Assembly: GCA_965220345.1 (NCBI GenBank)
Contig: OZ244822.1
Location: 372,001 to 436,000, forward strand
Source: Aldehydirespirator sp965220345
GTDB lineage: Bacteria; Actinomycetota; Acidimicrobiia; Acidimicrobiales; Aldehydirespiratoraceae
Length of the DNA: 64,000 bases
Direction of reading: 5' to 3'
A model generated the notes under the pieces. It made no database searches, was not told the DNA's origin, and saw only the letters and a list, made by a program, of their open reading frames with translations. The translations under genes and the position numbers were made by a program. The stretch's first letter is position 1. Each line of letters opens with the position of its first letter. Shown one piece after another: positions 1 to 9,600 of the stretch.

Positions 1-318
1 GCCCGACTTCTCAAGCCGCTCAAGTTCAAAAGCCAGTGCCGTCGCTCGCTGCGATAGCCGTGCGATGCGAGCAGCGGTTTCATCAGACAAGCCATAGTCT
101 CGCACAAGCTGATGTTCGCCCTTGAGAACAAGCGCACCAAAGCTCGACTCATGTAGGTGCCCGTTGACTGGAAGAGTCCCCTGCCCAAAACTTGCGGGCT
201 CGACCGCACCGATCGCTTCAAGCAAGCGCCAATACTCTGATGCTTTGAAAGGCTGCACACCCTCAACACAGAGGCGACTAGCAAGCAGGATCGTGGCCAG
301 CGAATCTCCATGCCTCAT
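1..318 (-). CDS. dprA: DprA/Smf-like DNA-processing protein, N-terminal part (runs off left edge)
   Basis: The minus-strand frame from the ATG at 318 stays open to base 1, giving 106 codons. The translation begins MRHGDSLATILLASRLC and continues with PFKASEYWRLLEAIG, which fits the start of DprA-like proteins that load RecA on incoming single-stranded DNA. The start ATG overlaps the TGA of the upstream RecQ stub (ATGA at 315-318), so the two were translationally coupled. Only the N-terminal region is visible; the Rossmann-type DNA-binding fold would lie outside the window. The family call rests on this short stretch plus the RecQ neighbour, so it is moderately secure. Confidence 0.55.
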   Translation of the reverse strand, partial: MRHGDSLATILLASRLCVEGVQPFKASEYWRLLEAIGAVEPASFGQGTLPVNGHLHESSFGALVLKGEHQLVRDYGLSDETAARIARLSQRATALAFELERLEKSG

Positions 319-545
319 GTGACCCGTCTCCCAGCAGTGTCAGCCAACGCAAACGGAAACACCGCATCTGCTCCTGCCTTTCGCAGCAATGCACCAACAA
401 CAGTCAAAGTCCAGCGGGAGTCAACCATGTCGTCAACGAGTAGCACCGCCCCCGACGCTACTTCACCTGAGATCTCGAATGCGTCCTTGATGTTGCGGAA
501 CTGCTGCTGGCTTTGACGAACGCTCTCGTATTGAGCCGATTCAAA
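315..545 (-). pseudogene. RecQ-type helicase, C-terminal phosphoribosyltransferase-like stub
   Basis: The last 75 or so residues, including QQFRNIKDAFEISG and VLLVDDMVDSRWTLTVVGAL, match the phosphoribosyltransferase-like tail found on some actinobacterial RecQ helicases. Homology appears to stop near base 540. Further upstream the same strand reads into unrelated sequence and then the end of the giant gene. The helicase core, RQC and HRDC regions are therefore missing. The open frame reaches 701, but that part is chance reading across the junction. The stop overlaps the dprA-like start by four bases, the original operon arrangement. It is best read as a gene truncated by rearrangement. Confidence 0.6.
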
Positions 546-637
546 CAGCGGGGCTTGATGCGAAACAGATCGGCAGTGCTGTGCCGCCGCTGTTGGGGCA
601 GGCGATCGCTGAGTCGGTGCTTGACATGCAGCTGTAA
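539..637 (+). pseudogene. C5-cytosine DNA methyltransferase, C-terminal remnant
   Basis: On the plus strand a frame ending in TAA at 635-637 reads AGLDAKQIGSAVPPLLGQAI followed by AESVLDMQL. QIGSAVPPLLGQAI closely follows the conserved terminal motif X of Dcm-type cytosine methyltransferases (usual form RQIGNAVPPLLA). No other methyltransferase motif is visible upstream, where the RecQ stub lies on the opposite strand. It is therefore a tail of about 30 codons left by recombination. It is too short to be functional. Confidence 0.6.
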
Positions 638-666
638 AGGTTCTTTTGAGGTTCTCTTGGTGGGTT

Positions 667-3600
667 TTATTGTTTGTTGATAGTGATGAGCTGGGTTGCA
701 CGGGTGATCATGGTGGCTATTTCTTGTCGGCTTATGTGTTCATCAGGACAGAAACTCAGCGGTTCGCTAACACAGCCGTTGGTTATACCAGCTGCATAGA
801 GAGCGTTGATGGCTGCGATGTGAGGATTGTTTGCGATGTCAGCGAAACCAGCTGAGGCTGCTTCGGGCAAGTTGTAAGCGTTTGCGATCAATCGGGCCAC
901 TTGTGCGCGTGTGAGTAGATCGTTGGGGCAGAAACCGTCTGGCGTGCTGTCGCAGCCTGCAGCGATACCCAACGCGGCTAAGCGTTTCACATAAGATGCC
1001 CACCAATCACCAGACCCGCCGTCAATTGACCCATCGGAGCCTTCGTCGCTAGATTCCTCGCTGTTGGCTGCTTCTTTGCTAGGCGCTTCACCATCGGGAC
1101 CAGCTCCCGAACCAGTTTCAGGCTTAGAGATATTGGAGTCACCAATCTGGCGTATTAGCACTACTGCGAACTCCCACCCCGTCATTGAAACTTGCGGGCA
1201 TAAACGGCCGTCACTGCAACCAATCCCTGCAAAGATCCCATCATTAGCCAGCCTGTTGAGAGACTCACGATGAACAGGCATCGCTGTATCAAGATCAGCG
1301 AACGCTGGCACAAGCTCAGTCTCTTGGGGTTCCTGGGGCGGCGGAACAACCGTATTGCTGCTTGCCCTGAGCTCTGATACACGGGCGAGAAGACTCGCGA
1401 ACTGCTGAAGTGTGATCGGCTGATCAGGGCAGAAGCGCAGCGGTGCGCTTGCACAGCCATTAGTGATGCCAGCAGCTAGGAGAGTGTTGATAGCTGCTGC
1501 GTGAACGTGATCTTGTGGTACGTCACCAAAAATGTACGGTGTTGACTCTCGCAGATCGAAAGCAGCAACAATGAAATATGCTGCCTGAGCGCGGGTCAAT
1601 TGCATGTCGGGGCAGAAGTCGCTGGATGCGCCATCGCAGCCGGTTATCACACCTATCTGATTGAGGCGCTTCACATGTGGCATCCACCACTGCTCATCAT
1701 TGTTTTCATTTGATGTTTCTTCAACGTTGTCACTGTCAGAGCTGTCGTCATTGGGTGTTTCACTATCGAGTTGACGCATCAACAAGACCGCAAGTTGCCA
1801 GTGTTTAAGCGCCTGATCAGGACAAAGCCGGTCTATGTTGCAGCCGACCCGATCAAATATCCCGTTATCAGCAAGCGCGACGACCTCAGCGGTATGCGCG
1901 TCAGATGTGTCGTCGAGATCAATGAACACCTGCACAGGCTCAGGCTCGGGTTCCACCGGCTGTGGTGGAGGTGGTGGCGGAGGCTGCTGCACCAAAGGTG
2001 GAGGAGGCGGCGGCGGAGGCTGCTGCACCAAAGGTGGAGGAGGCGGCGGCGGAGGTGGCTGTTGTACCAGAGGAGGTGGCGGTGGTGGAGGAGGTGGCTG
2101 TTGTACCAGAGGAGGTGGCGGTGGTGGAGGAGGGATGTGGTCGCCTTCAACGACGACGACAATGACAGTGTCAATCTCTATGTCCTGAAAACGGCTGTCG
2201 GATGACTCTGCCACATGAATAATCGTGGCTGTGCGCCCATCGCTGGAATTGTCGATGTCGTCGGGCACGCCGGTGATGGTGACCGTCTGCGGCACATTCC
2301 AAGCGGTAACGCCTGTAGGGGTGAACACGAGCGTCTCATATGTCGAACCTGTAGTCCCCGCATCTGAGCCGTCTACGAGCACTGCTGTTTCATCGCTGAC
2401 AATGACCGAGATAGTCACATCCGCAGACGGCTGACTATTGAGCCTTATCGTATAGCTGGCAGTACCGTTGTTCTCAGCGACGCTGCGAACACTCTCAGAC
2501 ACAACCACAACAACGTTATTGTTATCATTATCATCGTTATCATCATTATCTTCGGTGTCGTTATCGTTGATAGTGATAGACACACTTGACGCGCTGCCAG
2601 CAGTGTAACCATCAGGCAAAGTACCCAGCTGCAAAGTCAATGCCTCAGCATCTTCTTCAATATCATCATCAACTGCTGTAAACGTGAGTGTTCCGGTTGT
2701 TTGACCACTAGCAACGGTTACGCTAGTGGCTGACAAGCTGTAATCCGAAGTAGCTGCAGTACCGCCCGAAGCAGCCTGCACTGGGATCACCACACCCCCA
2801 GATGGAGCCGCTAACCCTAAAGTCACAGTCAGTGTAAGACTTCCACCCTCAGTGACAGTACCATTGTTGCTGATACTCAACGACACAGACACATCAGTTG
2901 CTGTGGGATCAGTTATAGTTACGCTCCCAGCGTTATCAGTGGCAGTAGTTCCGCCATCAAGGCCAGACGCGCTCAAGGTGCCTAAACTGATATCTACTGT
3001 CTCGCCGCTGGTTTCGACATCATTATCGGTTTCAGCAGTTAAAGTAATTGTGACTCTGTCCGCTGAGGAATCTTGACCAGTGAAAGTCACCGTAGCAGTG
3101 CCAGAGTTAAGGTTGCTGCAAGACACACCTGTCGCAGTTGCACATGCCAACGTGTAATCAGTGCCGCGAGTTGCTGCACCACTACCAGAGTTGAAAGTTA
3201 ACGGCACGCTCAACGATTCACCGCTAATTAATGCTCGACCCAACGACAACGTCAATCTCAATGTTGAACCCTCTGTCACAGAAACCCCTGAGCCACGAGC
3301 CAAAGTCACTGTGGTCGCATCATCATCAGTCAAAGTGATGCTCGTGTTCGTGAACGACACACCCGCAAGCGTGCCAGCAAGCGACAACGACTCGGCTGGT
3401 TCATCAACCGAATCATCAGTCGGTGTCAAGTTGAAGGTGGTGGAAGCACTCGCCGCGCCTGCTGGGATCGTGATCGTCTGATCCGCAACATTCCCATAAT
3501 CAGTGCCTTCGGTGGCACTATCACTGTTAGAACCCACAGCCACCGTCACACTCTGAGAGACAGCGAAACGCGTTGCGCTCGTGATCGTGGCAGTTACTTG

Positions 3601-6600
3601 AACTGTCTTCGCGCCACCACCCTCACCAACACTGTCCTGCACACCAGCACTACCGGTGTCAGCATCCACGGTTAACGTGATCGCAGATGGTGCCGCATCA
3701 TTATCGTTGATCGTCACAGCAACGCTTGATGGACTGCCAGCGGTGTAACCATCAGGCAAAGTACCCAACTCCAGTGTCAACGACTCAGCAGGTTCACCAA
3801 GACTGTCATCAACTGCTGTGAAAGTGAGCGTGCCCGATGTTTCGCCACTCACAACAGTGATGTTCCCGTTGTTAGCCAGCCTGTAATCCCCAGTAGCTGC
3901 TGTACCACCCGAAGCAGCACGTACCGGGATCACCACACCAGCCGTCGGAGCCGCCGACCCCAAAGTAGCCGTCACCGTCAAAGTGCCACCCTCAGTAACC
4001 GTGCCACTGTTGCTGACACTCAACGACACAGACACATCAGACGGTGAAGTGTCATCGTCGTCGGTGATCAACACATCAAACGTATTGTCATCGGTGCTGT
4101 TGTCACCATCATCGCTGGGTTCAGCGCCACCATCAACATTAGTACCCAACGTTGCTTCAGCTAAATCATCCAACGCTGCTGACAAAGTCTCAGAATCACC
4201 CTCATCAATGCTGTCATCAGCCGCAGTCAAAACCAACGTAGCCGTGCGCGCTGCTGCGTTTTGCAAAGTCACGGACGGCTCCAAAGTGTTCACATTCCCA
4301 AGCGTGACACCCGTATTCAAACTGCCACCAGCTTTGAGCGCCAACGAGAAATCACCAGCAGTGATCCCAGTGCCTGTAAACGCTAACGGCACATCCACCC
4401 GCTCACCAGCCACAAGCACACGACCCAAAACCACCGTGAACTCAGCGCTACGAGCAGCCGCGTTCGCTGAAGCATCCTCCGTAATCGCACCACTATCGAC
4501 ACGAGCCAAAGTCACTGTAGTTGCGTCATCATCAGTCAAAGTGATGCTCGTGTTCGTGAACGACACCCCCGCAAGCGTGCCAGCAAGCGACAACGACTCA
4601 GCTGGTTCATCAACCGAATCATCAGTCGGTGTCAAAGTGAACGTGGTAGAAGCACTCGCTGCGCCTGCTGGGATCGTGATCGTCTGATCCGCCACTGTCG
4701 TGTAATCAGTACCCTCAGTAGCGCTATCACTGTTAGCACCCACAACCACCGCCACACTCCGCGACGTAGCAAAACGCGTCGCGCCGCTGATCGTGGCGGT
4801 TACCTGCACTGTTTTCGCGCCGTCACCCTCGCCAACACTGTCCTGCACACCAGCACTACCAGTATCAGCATCCACATCCAAAATGATCGCAGATGGTGCC
4901 GCATCATTATCGTTGATCGTCACAGCAACGCTTGATGGACTGCCAGCGGTGTAACCATCAGGCAAAGTACCCAACTCCAGTGTCAACGACTCAGCAGGTT
5001 CACCAAGACTGTCATCAGTAGCAGTGAACGTCAGCGTGCCTGACGTTTTGCCGCTCACAACAGTGATGTTCCCGTTGTTAGCCAGCCTGTAATCCCCAGT
5101 AGCTGCAGTGCCACCCGAAGCAGCACGTACCGGGATCGTCACACCCGCCGTTGGAGCCGCCGACCCCAAAGTAGCCGTCACCGTCAACGTGCCACCCTCA
5201 GTAACAGTGCCACTGTTGCTGACACTCAAAGAAACAGCCACATCACCAGACGAATCAGCGATGGTGACAGCAGCAGCGTTGTCAGTGGCGGTGGTACCGT
5301 CATCAAGTCCAGTAGCACTCAAAGTGCTCAGACCGATGTCAACGATCTCACCGCTGGACTCATCAACATTGTCAGAAACCGCTGAAAGTGTGATAGTGAC
5401 AGACCTCGCAGCACTAGCACCACCAGTGAACTTTATTGTAGCCGTACCGCTGTTGAGATTACTGCAAGCCACACCAGAAGCAGAACCGCAAGCCAGTTTG
5501 TAATCTGTGTTCCTTCCAGCAGACCCAGCACCAGTATTAAACGTCAAAGGCACGCTCAATGTCTCTCCGGCTACAAGACTGCGGCTGAGTGCAAGCGTGT
5601 AATCAAGTGTAGAACCTTCGGTAACTGTTGCACCCGCAACACGAGACAGGGTGACAGTGGTAGGATCATTATCAGCAACCGAAATGCTTGCTTCACTTGA
5701 TTGATCCGACCGAAAAGCATACTTTGGGTCTAGTGGAGTGTTCAGATCAAGCAGTATTCGAGTAGTTACGCTGCCATTGAGTTCGTCTTGTTGATCATCC
5801 ACAGTCGCCACACGAAAAGTCGCGGAAGTTTTCCCAATGCTTATCGTTCCCTCTTGGCTGACACCTGCATCGATAAAAGATCCGATTTGTGATACAAACA
5901 CAAAGAACCGAATCTCTTGTAGAGCGGGTTTACTAGCTGTCAACGTGAACACAGCATCTGCGCCTTCGGTAACATCCGCGCCTGCCGCAATACTCAAAAC
6001 CGGTAGATCACTATCATCGTTAACTGTAACCGATGCTGAACGGGACCCGCCAGTGACGTATCCTTGACCAACGTTGAGTGTTACTGTTACCGATCCATCA
6101 GGCTCACCGAGAGTATCATCAATAGTCGGTATGGTAATGGTTGCTGTGCTGGTGTTGAGGTTGAGGGTTTTAGTGCCGGTGGTGACGAAATCGCCGTCTT
6201 GTGCTACAGTGTAGCTGACTGTGACTGCTGTTGAGGGTGCTTGATCAGCGGTTACTGTGAAAACCGCGTCTGTTCCTTCAGTGACTGTTGTGCTGCCTCC
6301 AACACCTAAACTCAATGTCGGTACTATTTTGAATATTGGTGACAATCCGTAGAAAGGATGCTGCTCAGCAGAACTAGCAAGAGTTTCATCTAGCGGACCG
6401 CGATCCCAGGCTTCGCCGCCTGCTGTTAATGCTCCACCCGCGCCGACTACTACCTGCCCGGTTGACCCTAAATACAGTCCACCAGAATCTGTTCTAGTGC
6501 GGCACTCATTGTTAATACCCGTGAACGGAGCTGCTAACGAAGACTTTAATTCGCCTGTTTCTAGTTTGATCCTGCCTGAATGGAAATCGTTTTCTTCCCA

Positions 6601-9600
6601 GCCACCGATGCGCTGCTCCTGACAAAACACGCTGTGACTATCAGCAATCCGGTTACCGTTAAGCCAAAACACCGCAGGGCCTGTACTCCCCAAACCGAGA
6701 CGTTGACGAGCGTGCGCGTTCTGGGTAGAACCTAATACTTTGAAATGACCAATAAACGATTTCAATGCTTCAGGACCACGCTCAATCAAAGCTTTCTGCA
6801 CGAAATCATCATAATCAGTAATATCGGTCGAAGACGCGTCCCGTGTCTGTGATGTCTTGAACAGCAACCGGAATTCATCATCATAAGACAATCCCGCAGG
6901 CCGCAAACCCCAATCATAAGGAACCTGCACCACACCAGTCTCATCATCAACTACCACAAAACGCGCGGAGCCATCCCACAAAAGCTTCCCGCTTACACCA
7001 GTAACACTCGGTGCACGCGCACCAGTATCGAAACCAATCGTCACCACCGGTGAACGTCTATCAGTATTCGCAATCGCAGAATATTCAAGAGTCGCCGTTT
7101 GAGCACCAGCGGAGAAAACTAAACGAGGTTCAATCAAACTATCAGAACCACTAGTGCTCAACGACACACCAGCCTGCGAAACCGGATCCAACACCAACGA
7201 AAAATCATCTGCCGTAGCACCTGAAACTGACAACGGAACCTCAACACTCTCACCAGCCGTCAAAACCCGACCCAACCCCACAGTGACCGTTTTCGTGCCA
7301 GCATCCTCAACAATATCACCCGACGACGCAGAAAGCAAAACACACAAATCACTAGAATCACCACTCACAGAAACATCATCAGCCATAGCCACACTACGAC
7401 TATCACTACCCGCCGTATTTCTCGCACGAACCAAAACATCATAAACCCCAGCAGACAACCCATCGAAAACAACCATCAAACTAGACAAATCCGTAACAAT
7501 ACTCTGCCGCCGCTCAACACACCCCGCCCCAGAAACTTTCAACAAAGACACAACATACTCAAACACAGCATCATGCCCCTGATTCGCTGGAACCTCCCAA
7601 GACACCGACACCCGATTAGCAACACTCACATCCGTCACAACACTCCTCGGAGCCGCTGGCGGATCTGGGTCGTTATCGCTAATTGTAACCGATGCTGAAC
7701 GGGACCCGCCAGTGACGTATCCTTGACCAACGTTGAGTGTTACTGTTACCGATCCATCAGGCTCACCGAGAGTATCATCAATAGTCGGTATGGTAATGGT
7801 TGCTGTGCTGGTGTTGAGGTTGAGGGTTTTAGTGCCGGTGGTGACGAAATCGCCGTCTTGTGCTACAGTGTAGCTGACTGTGACTGCTGTTGAGGGTGCT
7901 TGATCAGCGGTTACTGTGAAAACCGCGTCTGTTCCTTCAGTGACTGTTGTGCTGCCTCCAACACCTAAACTCAATGTCGGTACTATTTTGAATATTGGTG
8001 ACAATCCGTAGAAAGGATGCTGCTCAGCAGAACTAGCAAGAGTTTCATCTAGCGGACCGCGATCCCAGGCTTCGCCGCCTGCTGTTAATGCTCCACCCGC
8101 GCCGACTACTACCTGCCCGGTTGACCCTAAATACAGTCCACCAGAATCTGTTCTAGTGCGGCACTCATTGTTAATACCCGTGAACGGAGCTGCTAACGAA
8201 GACTTTAATTCGCCTGTTTCTAGTTTGATCCTGCCTGAATGGAAATCGTTTTCTTCCCAGCCACCGATGCGCTGCTCCTGACAAAACACGCTGTGACTAT
8301 CAGCAATCCGGTTACCGTTAAGCCAAAACACCGCAGGGCCTGTACTCCCCAAACCGAGACGTTGACGAGCGTGCGCGTTCTGGGTAGAACCTAATACTTT
8401 GAAATGACCAATAAACGATTTCAATGCTTCAGGACCACGCTCAATCAAAGCTTTCTGCACGAAATCATCATAATCAGTAATATCGGTCGAAGACGCGTCC
8501 CGTGTCTGTGATGTCTTGAACAGCAACCGGAATTCATCATCATAAGACAATCCCGCAGGCCGCAAACCCCAATCATAAGGAACCTGCACCACACCAGTCT
8601 CATCATCAACTACCACAAAACGCGCGGAGCCATCCCACAAAAGCTTCCCGCTTACACCAGTAACACTCGGTGCACGCGCACCAGTATCGAAACCAATCGT
8701 CACCACCGGTGAACGTCTATCAGTATTCGCAATCGCAGAATATTCAAGAGTCGCCGTTTGAGCACCAGCGGAGAAAACTAAACGAGGTTCAATCAAACTA
8801 TCAGAACCACTAGTGCTCAACGACACACCAGCCTGCGAAACCGGATCCAACACCAACGAAAAATCATCTGCCGTAGCACCTGAAACTGACAACGGAACCT
8901 CAACACTCTCACCAGCCGTCAAAACCCGACCCAACCCCACAGTGACCGTTTTCGTGCCAGCATCCTCAACAATATCACCCGACGACGCAGAAAGCAAAAC
9001 ACACAAATCACTAGAATCACCACTCACAGAAACATCATCAGCCATAGCCACACTACGACTATCACTACCCGCCGTATTTCTCGCACGAACCAAAACATCA
9101 TAAACCCCAGCAGACAACCCATCGAAAACAACCATCAAACTAGACAAATCCGTAACAATACTCTGCCGCCGCTCAACACACCCCGCCCCAGAAACTTTCA
9201 ACAAAGACACAACATACTCAAACACAGCATCATGCCCCTGATTCGCTGGAACCTCCCAAGACACCGACACCCGATTAGCAACACTCACATCCGTCACAAC
9301 ACTCCTCGGAGCCGCTGGCGGCTGCCTAAACGACCAAGGATTGGGTAACTCAGCAATAATCTCAGCCACCTTTGCATCTAGTTTCTTCTTTTTATCATCC
9401 TCAGAAATACCCTGCTGATTCCTCACACCTTGAAGAATCTTTCCAAACCTTGTGATCTGAAGCGGATTTGCATATTCACGACCGGCAAGACCGTTGAACC
9501 CTTGCAGCGCTTGGTATGCGATGTCTGCTTTCCTTACAGCGCTTGATCCGAAAGTATGATCCAGAACCCACTTCCATACAGTATTTAGTTCAGAAGTTTG

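Noticed and set aside
1833..2205. Gly-, Arg- and Val-rich open frames opposite the polyproline repeat
   Set aside because: They are complementary readings of the low-complexity repeat inside the giant gene and have no domain.
3983..4687. 234-codon plus-strand open frame
   Set aside because: It lies antisense to Calx-beta coding sequence and its Ser/Val-rich translation mirrors that composition; no family match.
7154..9103. Two identical 96-codon plus-strand open frames
   Set aside because: They are antisense shadows within the two copies of the exact duplication; they only confirm that the copies are identical.
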